From positions 18,893,349 through 18,957,348 of the forward strand of contig OY740771.1 of assembly GCA_963513935.1 (NCBI GenBank): 64,000 bases of DNA, in the 5' to 3' direction. The position numbers and the translations under genes are program-made. A model generated the notes under the pieces. The model did not search any database and had not been told where the DNA came from. It was given only the letters and a program-made list of their open reading frames with translations. Below are positions 34,845 to 46,564 of this stretch, in pieces. Each line of letters opens with the position of its first letter. Within the stretch, counting starts at the first letter, position 1. The DNA comes from Aphrophora alni (Eukaryota; Arthropoda; Insecta; Hemiptera; Aphrophoridae).

Positions 34845-35060
34845 TGACGCTTGACGCGAGTGTATTGTGCACTGCTCCATTTGTTTTCATGTTTCGACAA
34901 GACGCTGAGCGTCAGCATCACCGTGGCGTTTGTAAGAAATTGGCGTCACTAAATTAGACGCGGGAGTGACGCTGACGCGTGCGTAGATTGTGCACGATTT
35001 ATTTATTTCAATGTACCGTAGAATCGTAGGGTGTCAGTGACGCTTGACGCTAATGTGGAC
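34845..35060. repeat. Three TGACGC-rich direct repeats
   Basis: TGACGCTTGACGCGAGTGTA...TTGTGCAC at 34845-34872, TGACGCTGACGCGTGCGTAG...TTGTGCAC at 34967-34995 and TGACGCTTGACGCTAATGTG...GAC at 35038-35060, all in the same orientation. Such repeats are common near the ends of PIF/Harbinger elements, and the preceding feature hints at that family, but the element ends were not found. Confidence 0.5.
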
Positions 35061-35395
35061 TCCGGAATAAATTGAAACCTCTGAGTAGCAAACGAAGGTC
35101 CTGCTAATTATAGCGGCCGTTAGCAAGTAATTTCTCAAATCCTCCCCAACCGAATAGTCTTATAGTGTAACTAGTGTGTGTGAGTATGTTGGTCTGCCAA
35201 AATGTAGATCTTTGCTAAGTTCCAATACTAATTAACAAATATATACTAAGTGGTTTCAACTTTTGGTACTTATTAACACATGGACGTCATATGAATGGCG
35301 ATATAGGGCCATGACGGTTACCACTTAGTGACGGTGATACTCGTGGCTGTAGGTTACCGTTGGAACAAAAATTGTAGACATAACATACATTAGTT
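35061..35395. other. Spacer, nothing recognised
   Basis: No open frames or repeats of note. Confidence 0.4.
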
Positions 35396-35399
35396 GTTA

Positions 35400-35990
35400 A
35401 TAGTAGAGAGAAAGTTATTTAATGGGTCAAAAATCGATATCGAGTTTTTAGAGAATATATCCGCCGTTGAAACCAAAAAGTTTATTCTTTTGGAATGATA
35501 TCTATCTAACATCTTTCTGTCTTGTTTGGTTTTTCTGGAATTTGCCCTACAACCCGAACGTGTGGAAAGATTTCAATCAAATTTGGCGTATGTGCATAGT
35601 TTTCTAATATCTCCGGACATTTTAAATCATATTTTCGATAACTCAAAATTTGAACGTAGCTGCAATTAGAAACACAAAATTACGAGTTTTACTTGAACAA
35701 TTTTCAACGAATTGTAGTCTCTAAGCTGCCAAATAAAAAGTATAAATTATCATCCCTCCAAAAATCGGTACAAAACATCGAACATGAGACCTTTATAAAA
35801 AAATCCACGATGTAAAAAACGCGGCGGAATAATTTATCAACATCGGGAAGATAGATTTCGATCAAATTTTAGTGAAATGTAGCAAATAACAACCCTAACC
35901 CGTGTGCAATATTTCAAGTAAAGATATATTTCAGTTTAGGAAAAGAGGACACGTTTATGTCACAAGAAACAAATTTAAGTCATTAATATT
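35400..35990. repeat. Dispersed repeat family 1 copy holding one satellite-2-like monomer
   Basis: TTTCAATCAAATTTGGCGTA (about 35571), TCGATCAAATTTTAGTGAAA (about 35857) and AACCCTAACCCGTGTGCAAT mark the family. At 35945-35966 GAGGACACGTTTATGTCACA (then AG) matches the left-most satellite-2 monomers (GGACGTGTTTATGACACAAA) in the same relative position after the family-1 block. Confidence 0.55.
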
Positions 35991-36227
35991 TTTTCCCAAC
36001 TGTGTCTCAAGTGTTCATTTACAACCTTTTAGGTTCTAAAACAGCTGATTACTTCTCAGCGTGGAAAAAATTGGTTGCTCGCAGATTAACATAGATTAAA
36101 TGTGATTCTTTATCGCACTCTGAATAAACCAGCTAATTCAGGTTTACTGTTGTCACATCGTTCGCTCACTGAACAATAAACAGACTCACCTAACCTCAAA
36201 AATGTATTTATAGGCCTAGTTGTTATA

Positions 36228-36329
36228 ATGCCGGAACACGATTTGGAAATGGATGAGGACGATTTTGAGGCTCCACCGGATATAACTGCTTTAGCTAAAG
36301 ATGTAGATTGTAATTTGAGTGTAAAGTGA
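36228..36329 (+). CDS. Short acidic open frame, possible first exon
   Basis: ATG at 36228 opens a 33-codon frame, MPEHDLEMDEDDFEAPPDIT, then ALAKDVDCNLSVK, ending TGA at 36327-36329. Composition (acidic N-terminus, mixed codons) differs from the AT-rich background and looks protein-like. A GTAAAG that could serve as a splice donor lies at 36321, before the stop, so this could be exon 1 of a gene whose intron starts with the CT microsatellite. I do not recognise the protein. It may equally be a small fortuitous frame or a transposon piece. Confidence 0.3.
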   Translation: MPEHDLEMDEDDFEAPPDITALAKDVDCNLSVK

Positions 36330-36379
36330 CTTTATCGCTCTCTAGAAATTATCGCGCTCCGTTATGTGTCACGAGGTAA

Positions 36380-36518
<139 letters not shown>

Positions 36519-36777
36519 GCTCGCAATAAAGACTTACATTACGATCTTAATACGTTAATAACTATTCGTTTTATAACGTAAAAACTCGTTTTTATAAAAT
36601 TTATTTGAGAAAATTTCAATTTAATTGTTAATTTTATGTTAGTTGTAGTCCATTTAATGTTATATTAATTTGAGACAATTTAATCAATCGTCTTTCCAAA
36701 AAATCTATCAAAACAGATAAATTTGTTTTATCTTTAGGTAATTAAATAAACAACAATTTAGAAACGGTTTACCTTTT

Positions 36778-37150
36778 TAGGGTCCGTAAGTAAATCCAAG
36801 GACCCTTTGTCTGTAAGTCGCAACCAGTCTACACAGACAAGACGATAAATCCTATATATTTCAAACTTTGCATTTTATATTGTTTGTATTGCCACACATA
36901 TATTTATTTATATATTATATTGCCACACATATTTGCTATATGTATTGCCACACATATAGGAGAAATATAATGGCAACAAAAACAAAACAAAACTTAAAAA
37001 ATAAGCTTGATATAGTTAAGGGGCAACAATTATCTAGTTAAACAATTTTTTGTTTTGAAATATTACGTGTTATAAAACTAGAAGTTATTCTGATTACAAA
37101 TATGTATGTTTATTTAACGAAAAAAGTATTATGATGATACTAGGCCAAAT
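36778..37150 (+). repeat. Dispersed repeat family A, copy 3
   Basis: GGGTCCGTAAGTAAATCCAA, AGTCGCAACCAGTCTACACA, GACAAGACGATAAAT, a tripled TTGCCACACATAT, and TAAAACTAGAAGTTATTCTG, in the order of copy 1. The three GCCACACATAT repeats at about 36890-36960 are a local expansion. Confidence 0.65.
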
Positions 37151-37317
37151 TTAAAGTGTCAGATATCATACCCCCCTCCCCCTCTAACTTGAACACGACG
37201 TGACCTACAAATCTGAAAATTTGGATTTTAAATTAACTTGCAGAGCGAAATCATATATTATAGTTTTTGTGTGTGACGAGTATAACTGAATTTAAAACTA
37301 AAGGAGGGATCCCTCCA

Positions 37318-38305
37318 ATCTCACTCTGATGGATCCAGAATGAAAGGTAGGGTGGGATTAAAGGCCCACATTTTAGCCTTAGTAAATCGCAAGCTAAAAC
37401 TCCATCTATATTTCAAGCTGAGATACTCGCAATAGAGCTTTGCGTTAGGGAAAATATATAAGAAGGTCTAAAAGGCGCAGAGATCTATCAGACAGCCAGA
37501 CAGCTCTTAAAGTTCTAAGTTAACACACACTTTTGGGTCGAGATTGGTCTGGGAATGTCTACAAATAATTAATAAAATAACACCAAAAACAAAGTTTCCT
37601 TACTCTGGGTGCCAACAGGACATAAAGGAATACCAGGAAATTAAGAAGCTGATCGCCTTGCCAAGGAGGAGGCAGAGGCTGATTTTGTTGGGCCCCAAAC
37701 ATTCTTCGGGATGCCTAAAACATATCTTCATAATATCATGGAAACTTCGGAACAAGATTAAAAGATCAAGTATTGTTCCACCTACCATGGTCTAAGACAA
37801 GCCCAAACGTTTATAGTTTACTCTAAAAAAGGCAAACAAATTACTGGAACTCAGTAGAAGAGAGCTTAGGCTGATTTTTGGCCTACTTTCCAGACACTGT
37901 CCAGTGAATTATCATCTGAAACACATGGGGAAAGCTACAGTGGATTCATCCCGCTACTGCCTGACACATAAAGAAACAGACGAACACTGGTTGTTTGAGT
38001 GTGAATCTCTAACCTACAAAAAGCTACTTTACCTCAACATTCCATTCCCCATCACTGCAGAAGTAACGACAATGTCACCCTAAACAATTTTAAGATTCTT
38101 AGGAAGCTTAAATCCTGGCTCGGACTAAAACATAATTAGTAGGGTAGTCATAAAAGATCCATTTGGGTCGCAGTGACAAGAGGCTGTATAGCCTCGGACG
38201 CCAAATTCACTAACTCTAAGAAATGCGTAAAGTATAAGTTTTAAAAGCAGTTTGTGAGATGTGAGACAAACAATTCAATAGCCAATAAAAGATGGATGTA
38301 TTTAT
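37318..38305 (+). pseudogene. Non-LTR retrotransposon: RNase H domain and C-terminus, decayed
   Basis: Read across frames: SDGSRMKGRVG (first RNase H aspartate), SIFQAEILAIELC (catalytic glutamate), VWECLQIINKITPKTK, then GHKGIPGN*EADRLAKEEAE, where the conserved GNExAD block has a TAA at about 37642. The tail LLELSRRELRLIFGLLSRHC, HKETDEHWLFECES is the C...H-x4-C region that ends ORF2. RNase H removes RNA from the cDNA hybrid during retrotransposition. No reverse transcriptase remains. The 3' end appears to be at AATAAAAGATGGATGTATTT (about 38286). Several stops and frameshifts make it inactive. Confidence 0.8.
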
Positions 38306-38306
38306 C

Positions 38307-38450
38307 AGGGTCCGTAAGTAAAATCAAGGATACTTACGGAGATCCATACGGATCACTGGAGTGTCTGTACAATTATATTGCCGCTTAAACGACTTCGACT
38401 TGATGAAAAATAACTGTCCCTATATATTTACAGCATATGTGTAGGGTTTC
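38307..38450 (+). repeat. Dispersed repeat family A, copy 4
   Basis: GGGTCCGTAAGTAAAATCAA at about 38308 and AAATAACTGTCCCTATATAT at about 38407 with GCCGCTTAAACGACTTCGAC between them; the middle of the family is deleted. It abuts the 3' end of the retrotransposon relic, so one may have inserted at the other. Confidence 0.6.
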
Positions 38451-39595
38451 GTAAAATAATTTATTATTATTGATCAATGACATGGTATATATATTTTTTG
38501 TTTAATAATTTTTCATCATACTGCTCAAAAACAGCTGTTTTCAATACATGCATTGAGATGCCAAAGTTGTTCTTTTTAGTCGTAGGACCTAAAAACATCA
38601 GCTGAGGTCGAGGTCATCAGCTGTTACTTCATTTATACGAATTAATTAACGATTGTAAAGCTTCTATAAAAAACAACCGATACTCTCGATTGTAAATAAC
38701 CGTTAAAACAGCTGTTACCATCGATTTGACGGTAAATAGGTTATAACATTTTAGTTTTTTGTGAAATTGTTTTCTTATTAGCAGTATAACGAAAAATATA
38801 GTTCATCACTTGGACCAAATGAAGCTTTTCGATCCTCGCTCATTTTCCGGTCTCGGCTCCACCTCGGCCGTTAAACTTGAGCTTGTATTGAAAAGCTTCG
38901 CTTTTGGCCTAGTAATGAAATATACTATATGATTAATCATAGTTAGTCTTTAGAAAATCGTAAACCCGGAAATAATAATATTGATTTTAAACACATCAAT
39001 CTATCAGCCAACATCCATCTACTTTGTTCATCTCACAGAGCTCTACCCAAATTTCAGGACGAACAGCTGATCCCTTCCCCTTTCCTATGTTCTTGAGTGT
39101 AATTGAATGACATTCATAACGTCAGAAGATAACGTTATCTATGTAGACCTGTTGTGATTCACGTATGCGATGCCAATTAAGGATTGTAACTTTCAAGGTT
39201 GCCATTTATCAGCCTAGTGATTCTCTCAAATCACATATATTCTGTTATCTTGTCATAATGGCCCATTATTTCAACCTTTAATGATAAGTGTTGTTAAGGA
39301 GAGCTTGTAAAGATAGTTTGTTTTGGTTTAAATTACTAACAGAAATATGTTTTACTTTTTAATTATAGGGCCAAGAGTTTAATGGATATAGACAGATCCG
39401 TCGTTCAAAATCTTTGACGCCAAATTTCAAAATAATTTCGTTAAATTCACAACAATGCATAACAATTAGCTGATTCTTCTTTAGTTTAAATATGGTATTT
39501 AGATTAATGGTCATATGATATAGTCCACCGCTCTCAGCAATGGACGCTGTTTTACTGATTCCCTTTATTCGATAATTTTGACAGTTGTAGGCCTA
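38451..39595. other. Spacer, no gene seen
   Basis: AT-rich, with several CAGCTGTT/AACAGCTG E-box-like palindromes (38532, 38709, 39064) of unknown meaning. No element recognised. Confidence 0.4.
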
Positions 39596-39599
39596 CCAT

Positions 39600-39900
39600 T
39601 CGATAGGAAATTAAACCGCCTACAAAAATTTACTCTTGACATATTTCACAAAAATTTACGGTTTTTGAGTTATTTTCATTAAAATGGCCGCCATTTTTTA
39701 AACGGATTATTGCAACAAGTTCGTTATTTTTTTCGAACATGATCTTTACATCAACGAGTGCCGGGTAAAATGTTAATTCAATCTGTTAAAGCGTTCTAGA
39801 AATATTAGTTATTTAGAAAAAACAAAATGGCGGATAACTGGTAAAGAACTTTTTTCTTTATTTTGACCTATATAACTACCTCCTGAATTATCTCTGAGTA
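39600..39900. repeat. Dispersed 'ATGGCGGC' repeat, copy
   Basis: ATTAAAATGGCCGCCATTTT (a near-palindrome around GGCCGCC), TCTGTTAAAGCGTTCTAGAA and AAACAAAATGGCGGATAACT follow the order seen at 3770-4330. Confidence 0.5.
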
Positions 39901-40039
39901 TTACAGAAACTCTCTGTATATAAAAAGCCTATCTAAAGTTAAATGGTTAATTAATGTTATGGTAATTTTAGTTCAGTTGTAAGTTTATTAATGTAACCCT
40001 TGTTATATAAATAACGATGTTTGTCAGCAAAAAGAGAAA

Positions 40040-40290
40040 ATAATATAAATGAAATGAAATTAAGCCCTGGAATAATATAATAGCGTCAGGGTCGGAAAAC
40101 AACAAGAGTTGGTCAAGAGAGGCCTGATAGGAAAGATAAAAGAGAGGGATCTAACCCAAGACTACATGCAAATAGGTGTAGATTCAGCTAGATCCCCTTG
40201 GGATTGCCAAGTCCGTAAACAAACTCACCTTACTCGGTAAATACAACAATTTCTATAAGGTCTAAGAAACCACCTCTTAGAGGATCTGTA
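40040..40290 (+). repeat. Dispersed repeat family D, copy 3
   Basis: AGCGTCAGGGTCGGAAAACA, GGTCAAGAGAGGCCTGATAG, GATAAAAGAGAGGGATCTAA, AAGACTACATGCAAATAGGT and CCCCTTGGGATTGCCAAGTC. The longest copy of the family in this window. Confidence 0.6.
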
Positions 40291-40367
40291 TCGTATGATG
40301 GAGCTGGGTAACTCTGATGGAGCTCATTCATTAATTTCCCATATGAGTAGTAACAGCGAGAATAGAT

Positions 40368-40419
40368 GGGGGGGGGGGGGTAAAATGTTACATTGGCGAG
40401 TAACAATGGAGGGGGGGGG
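40368..40419 (+). repeat. Two G-runs in a 40-bp near-duplication
   Basis: A 13-G run (40368-40380) and a second run of about nine Gs ending at 40419, each preceded by a TAACA-GA-like stretch. Possible G-quadruplex former. G-runs are also an assembly-error risk. Confidence 0.7.
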
Positions 40420-40424
40420 CTAAA

Positions 40425-42200
40425 ATTCTAACTTGTAGAAAATAATCAAACATGACGATAGTTTAGGACAAATTGGTTACGCTCTGGTGCTAGCAAAGTG
40501 ACGCGGCGAGAAACACTAACTTTATAAATTTTAATCAGTTCATACACCATTTCTGGAATTTTAGATACATGTAAATGAAAGTTCAAATCATTAGCTTTAC
40601 ATTGGTGACAAATTTATTGCGTAGTAGTCAGTTGTCACTTGCGGGACGGAAAAAGGTAATGTTGTTGCCACTTCCAGAGTTATTAAGGTATTTCGGGTAG
40701 TAAGAATATGATACTGAATCAATAAAATATTATCTAATCTAAGGGAAAAGCAGAATAAACGAGGAATGATTGTTAATAACAAACGCCAAATAATCATTCA
40801 TTGAACTGTGTAATAATGTTTCTTATCATTCAACTCCAACATGACCAAATTTGATATTATAAATTTGTAGGCTATATAGAAAACTGCGTAATTAATCTAA
40901 AGTACAGAAATTTAATAGAAAAATCAAAATACACACAACACAGAATTTTCGATTCAAAAAATCCTTCCAAAACTATGCGAAGTATTTATAATGCACACAT
41001 TTTCTATCTCAAAATTCGTTAATTATTTTTTCGACCTGTTCCACATATTTTGCCACGTGTCTAGGATGAACTTCTCAATCCCTTCTTCACATTTTTCAAT
41101 TTGTGAGTCGTATTGTGTTCTCTTACGTTTCCTTGATTATGCGAAAAAAGCGCACATATAGATATGTGCGAAGAAAGCGCATAAGGGCCAATATGACAGT
41201 TTAGGGTAGGGGTTACGTTACCAGGAAATGAATACTTGGAGCTGATTGGAGGTGAGTCATCACGCAACACAATAACTCAGGTACATTCCTCCCGAGCATC
41301 CGCCCCACCTCACCCACCCCATCGTTATCATTACTGTTCTGGTGGTCTTTCAAGTCACTTCATAAGCAGCAATCATCTCTTTTAGTGTTTTAAAGTTAGT
41401 AGGCCTAATGTTAAAGTTATAGTTACTAGTTTAGAGTAGGCTACTTAGTGTTTTGAACATATAATTCCTAACATATAAAACCTAACCTGACCTAAACACA
41501 CCTAAATGATTAAAAACTATTCAGTATTTAATCATTTAGAGAGTCCAAAGCCTGGATAAAGTGTGATGGGAATCAGAAATTAATTAATTCAACTTTTATT
41601 TTCTGTGTAACATTAATTATTTCTAAGAAGATAGGGGCTGGATTCCTTTTGTAACTCCAAAAGGGTTAACTGTGCGCTTTCTTCGCGACACCGTTTCCTT
41701 TGAGATAAAACCGTCCAAATCCTTTGCTCTTTGTGTGTATAACGAGAAGGCAGGTCAACTCTAACCGTCTTTCTTATTTGAACAATTTTTGGTTACAAAT
41801 CGACGAATACTATTTAAATTTCGAAGCTTAAAAGATCTAGGGACACTGTATCCTTTAGAGATACTTTTCACGGAAAAAAAACATCGTTATTATTAGAAAT
41901 AAGCCTTGTAGAAAATCTAAAAAGTGAAGCACTGGTGATAGTGTGTACTTGTCACTAATAACAACAGCATTTCTTAGTTATTTTTACTTTTTTCCTGTTA
42001 TTTTACGTTCATTAGCATTTTAATGTCCTTTGTTAGTTGTCATGTGCTATCTAATAATTATCGGGGATTAACAGCTTTTTGTGGAGTTTCTGGTATATCG
42101 TTAAAAATTAAATACGATGATTTGTAACTTTATGTTTTTTAGAAAATAAGTTTAAGTATACCTATAAATTTAGGTTCTGTTGTGATCGAGTGTAGGCAAA
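40425..42200. other. Spacer with one perfect hairpin, no gene seen
   Basis: At 41151-41170 CGCACATATAGATATGTGCG is a perfect palindrome with two central bases, next to a second AAGCGC. Small minus-strand open frames at 40597-40797 and 41061-41270 show no domain. The rest is AT-rich. Confidence 0.5.
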
Positions 42201-42211
42201 ATGAATATTAG

Positions 42212-42667
42212 CAATGACTACATAAATACTATAAGACACGACATGGCCATGTTAAATATTCTACGCTTATTCTTGAGTTGTCCAATACCCGCTAGGTCGC
42301 TCTGCTAGAGAATCTGAAGTTGATGTGACTGGCGCTAGGTGGCTCTATGGTCAAACAATGTTTCAGGCGGGTAAGAGAAAACGCACTGATGCCACATATG
42401 GGACCAGAGATGCGAGGGAAGGTCGAGAATCGCTTATCTCAACGCACGAACTGACAACACTGACTGTGCTGACGGAAGTAAGTGAGAAGGTTTGTGAGAG
42501 AGAGGTCAACAGTTGTACAGTCTCAACAAAGTGGGATGCGTACAGTCAAGCACCTGCTGCTAGCGCTTTCTGATAGCTGTGTGTCAAACTTGTGACGAAC
42601 AGCACCCGTAAAGCGTAGACTATTTCCCTATCCTATGTCGTGTCTTATAGTATTTATGTAGTCATTG
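42212..42667 (+). mobile_element. 456-bp TIR transposon, copy 2 (7-bp target duplication ATATTAG)
   Basis: Same 33-bp terminal inverted repeats as copy 1; ATATTAG at 42205-42211 and 42668-42674. Exactly the length of copy 1. The open frame at 42325-42573 starts at GTG and differs from that of copy 1 by only a few residues (for example S-T for S-A before HELTT), which reflects the young age of the copies rather than proven coding constraint. Confidence 0.92.
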
Positions 42668-42717
42668 ATATTAGTGAGTTTATTTGAAAGGTCATTTAGA
42701 AAGTAAGGACTATAATG

Positions 42718-42905
42718 AGTAAGTACGAGTGAGGAAATCCCGAGGTGTCATATCTGGATTTACACCCTATTCAACTAGTATTGGGTTAGATCTCTCTCTT
42801 TCATCTTTCCTATCTGGTTAATCAACTTTTATTTACTTCCGACCCTGACACTATTTGAGTAGGATGGTCTAGGTGTTTATTTTATGTTCTTTCTTCCTTG
42901 TTTCA
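42718..42905 (-). repeat. Dispersed repeat family D, copy 4
   Basis: On the minus strand: GTGTCAGGGTCGGAAGTAAA, AGATAGGAAAGATGAAAGAG, GAGATCTAACCCAATACTAG and CCTCGGGATTTCCTCACTCG. Confidence 0.6.
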
Positions 42906-44285
42906 TAAGACGATGATGACAACAAGGACAAAATGTATAATTCAAGATACTTTGACGTCAAATATTTTATTATAAGAAATGGACAACCAACTATACTAAT
43001 CTCTACGCTGATTAAAAAAAAAACTAAAATAATTACTAGATAATTGTAGATCGATTTAGAGATATTACTCATCTGGAATTTATGCACTGCTCGAACCCAC
43101 TCGGTTTGCACAATTCTCTAAAAATTCCCCCTAATCATTTTTTGTCTTCTCTTAAAAAATCTCACGGGTAGTATTTTGTTTTCCCTTTTTTAACAAGTGA
43201 ATCATCACTTTCATAGCCTGTACAAATGGTTACTTCCGGTAGATAAATGGAACTAACTTTTTTAAATGATTTAGACTCCATCCATGCCACAGGTTTGGAA
43301 ATTCATATTATCGATTCCAGTAACTAGTGTTTCTTCAGGGAAATCATTTTCTGCACTGAAACAAACAAGAAACCCGCTGTGGTTTTATCTATATAAAAAA
43401 ACGTTTTAGATACAAGAGCGACAAATATAATTCCAAAACTACTTTTTTGGAGTCAGGGGAGCCCAAAACGGATATATTTGACACCGATTTCTCACCCAAC
43501 TTAGTACTCTATACTATGTATTTGTGAGAAAGTAAAAATATAGAAAAACGTACGCCCTCAGCATCTTTCACCAAGCAATGCTTCTGTCTTCTTCGGTATT
43601 TATTATTAAATCTTGAAACGTGAGAAAGTTAGTGCAATGTCTTGTATCGTATTTTTAACTACCAATACTAACCCTATACTACGTATAAATTGGTTAAAAT
43701 GGAACGATCGACCTCCCGTCTAGAAAACTAAACATTATCGTCATAGTTTTACGCAACACTCGTTGCCATTCTCAGCTGTTCCGTATAACCTTGGGCAAGA
43801 ACAGGTTGATGATGTAATCAATCAACTAATTGATGAGTCATCAGATTCAATGATGTCTGACTGGGGGCAGTCTTTCTCTAAATAATCATAAAATTTGAGC
43901 AAAAATTGTAACTAATGATTATTTTTTAAACTTCAATTTTCAAAAAAAAAGTAAATGCCCTCAAGAAAACGAAGTTTCAACGACATTAGTTCTTCTCAGT
44001 TAAAAATCTGATCAAATGGAACATGATGAGTATTGCTGTATAAAATGATCTGCAGTTTGTTTAATAACGGTTTGTTAACGGATGCAGACCAGAGTTGAGG
44101 GACAGAAAACGCTTCCGGAAAAAGGCACCAGACATAACTCTATAATTTATATTACTTACCTTAATAGCAAAAGAATATATTATGTAAATAGATAAAACTA
44201 CTTATATTTTAACAGTTTTGAATAATATTTATGTGAGTATTTTATCAAATATCCATATTCATATTTTATTCTTCCTGCGTTTAGA
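42906..44285. other. Spacer, no gene seen
   Basis: An 80-residue minus-strand frame (42869-43111) has no recognisable domain. GTGAGAAAGTTAGTGCAATG at about 43620 is a family-1 tail. Nothing else recognised. Confidence 0.4.
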
Positions 44286-44289
44286 AAAT

Positions 44290-45170
44290 CTAAGCTTCCA
44301 CGTAATTGTGACACATTAACAATAAGCCATATAAACCGTTAACTTGTAAGCAATAAATTACAAATAAACTAAGCGCTACGCAGTATCTAAATTTAAGTCA
44401 TTAATTTTTGCGAGGTAAAAATTCAGACCCAGATGTCACACATTAACAATAAGCCATATAAACCGTTAACTTTTGCTATATGTAAGCAATAAATTACAAA
44501 TAAACTAAGCGCTACGCAGTGTGTACAGTTAAGTCGTTAACTTTTATGAGGTAAAAAATTCAGACCCAAATGCCACACATTAACAATAAGCCATATAAAC
44601 CCTTAACTTTTGCGAGACGTAAGCAATAAATTACAAGTAAAGTAAGCGTTATGCAGTATCTAAATTTAAGTCATAAATTTTTTCGAGGTAAAAAATTCTG
44701 ACACAATTGTGACACATTAACAATAAGCCATATAAACCGTTAACTTTTGTGAGATGTAAGCAATAAATTACAAATAAAGTAAACGCTTTGCACTTGGTAA
44801 ATTTAAGTCCTTAACTTTTGTGAGGTAAAAAATTCAGACCCAATTGTCACAGCAATTGTCTAACAATAAGCCATATAAACTGTATAGTTTTACGAGATGT
44901 TAGCAATCAATCACAACAAAAAGTGAATCCTAACAAATAAAGTAAGCACTGTATAAGTTGACTTAAAAATAATGTTAAACAGCTGTTATAATTCTCAAAC
45001 AAAACAATAAAATAACATGTACTTGAGAAAACTGTTGCATTTTGCGAGATACAAAGCAATCAATCACAACACAACATGTATCCGCATGATTAAACGAAAC
45101 AATATATAATTTAATCTAAAACTAATTAACAACAGTTATAAATTCTGAAATAAAACAATAAGACAAAAAT
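44290..45170 (+). repeat. Satellite 3, tandem block 2 (period about 137 bp)
   Basis: ACACATTAACAATAAGCCAT occurs at 44311, 44438, 44575 and 44712, with a fifth, altered copy at about 44855. Spacing is 127-137 bp. Each unit continues with TATAAACCGTTAACTTTTGC, GAGATGTAAGCAATAAATTA, TAAGCGCTACGCAGT and GAGGTAAAAAATTCAGACCC. From 44960 a related unit (CAATCAATCACAACACAA, CAGCTGTTATAA) like that at 23390-24480 follows. Confidence 0.8.
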
Positions 45171-45444
45171 CGAGAATTTATAACAACTGTTTCAAATGAT
45201 TTTGTTGTGAAACATGTTATTTACCCATAACAGGTATGTTCCTTAAATGATAAATTTATTACAAAATTAGTGTTTCCAAGGAAAATGAATAAATCTGCAG
45301 GTAACGCTGTTTAATTTGACACCTCAATAGTGAAGGAATACGCGACTAGTGTTGAAATGACTTTGCGAATTAAATATAAGTTGTGTATTTGTCTATTCTC
45401 AAATGGTGACAAAATGATTAAACTAGTAGTGGAACATCTAGTGT
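45171..45444. other. Spacer between satellite 3 and transposon copy 3
   Basis: AT-rich. A 63-codon frame at 45330-45521 runs into the transposon end and is not a gene. Confidence 0.4.
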
Positions 45445-45451
45445 GTACTAG

Positions 45452-45909
45452 CAATGACTACATAAATTCTATAAGACACGACATGGCCATGTTAAATATT
45501 CTACGCTTATTCTTGAGTTGACCAATACCCGCTAGGTGGCGTTGATGTGACCAATCTGAAGTTGATGTGACTGGCGCTAGGTGGATCTACGGTCAAACAA
45601 TGTTTCAGGCGGGTAAGAGAAAACGCACTGATGCCACATATGGGACCAGAGATGCGAGGGAAGGTCGATAATCGCTTATCTCAGCGCACGAACTGACAAC
45701 ACTGACTATGCTGACGGAAGTAAGTGAGAAGGTTTGTGAGAGAGAGGTCAACAGTTGTACAGTCTCAACCAAGTGGGATGCGTACAGTCAAGCACCTGCT
45801 GCTAGCGCTTTCTGATAGCTGTGTGTCAAACTTGTGACGAAGAGCACCTGTAAAGCGTAGACTATTTCCCTATCCTATGTCGTGTCTTATAGTATTTATG
45901 TAGTCATTG
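45452..45909 (+). mobile_element. 458-bp TIR transposon, copy 3 (7-bp target duplication GTACTAG)
   Basis: GTACTAG at 45445-45451 and 45910-45916. Terminal repeats as in copies 1 and 2 with one change (TTCTATAAG for TACTATAAG). A local rearrangement near 45540-45570 duplicates GTTGATGTGAC, and a TAA replaces GAA in the shared open frame (GGTCGATAATCGC), so that frame is broken here. Confidence 0.92.
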
Positions 45910-45916
45910 GTACTAG

Positions 45917-46560
45917 TTGACGAAGGACATTGAATGTTTGTTGTGATCCCATTGTCCAACACCGCTCCTAAGGTGAAGACCCGACAATCGTGTTCCTCAC
46001 ACGGTTCAGTTAAATCCTGAACGTTCGTCCACCTTCGCGAATATTATGCGACCGTTTTGTACCGGGAGGGGGATAGATTACTCGCTCCCTTCATTTGATC
46101 ACAGTTCCCTATAAGGTTTTTGTCTATCCTCAATAGTTATGTTTTCTAGACGTTTCAGGTTTTGAGAATAGTCAGTGAAGCACCAATGTACACAAAACTT
46201 AAGACCCTAAATTAAGATTTAAATGTGCTATTTATTACACAATACATACAACAGTTTGCTATTGGTTTCACATCAATTATCTTCTCTTGATAGGTGCGGC
46301 ATAATTATAGACAAACACACAGATTGCCGTTATCATTGACGCACGACCACCATCGTGACTTCTGAGCCCTAATTTAATATTTCTAACGTAATATCTGCTT
46401 TAAAAAAAATGTCGCATGTTCCTTCATTAATATTTTCTGTTGTAGAAACAGCTGACATTAGCCAGTTGCATGCAGCATGGCACTTTTGTATGCTGATTTC
46501 AGTTTCGACTAAGCAGCAGAAACAAATGTTGCATGCAGAGTTCATTCAGTCCACAGTAAA
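45917..46560. other. Spacer, no gene seen
   Basis: Somewhat GC-richer at 45950-46080. No domain or repeat recognised. Confidence 0.4.
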
Positions 46561-46564
46561 CTCA

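Noticed and set aside
40120..40200. tRNA-derived SINE promoter (A and B boxes) in family D
   Set aside because: Only loose resemblance (TGGTCAAGAG, GGTGTAGATTC), not consistent across the four copies.
42325..42573. 82-codon open frame shared by transposon copies 1 and 2
   Set aside because: It begins at GTG, has no known domain and carries a stop in copy 3; near identity of the copies reflects recent spread, not selection.
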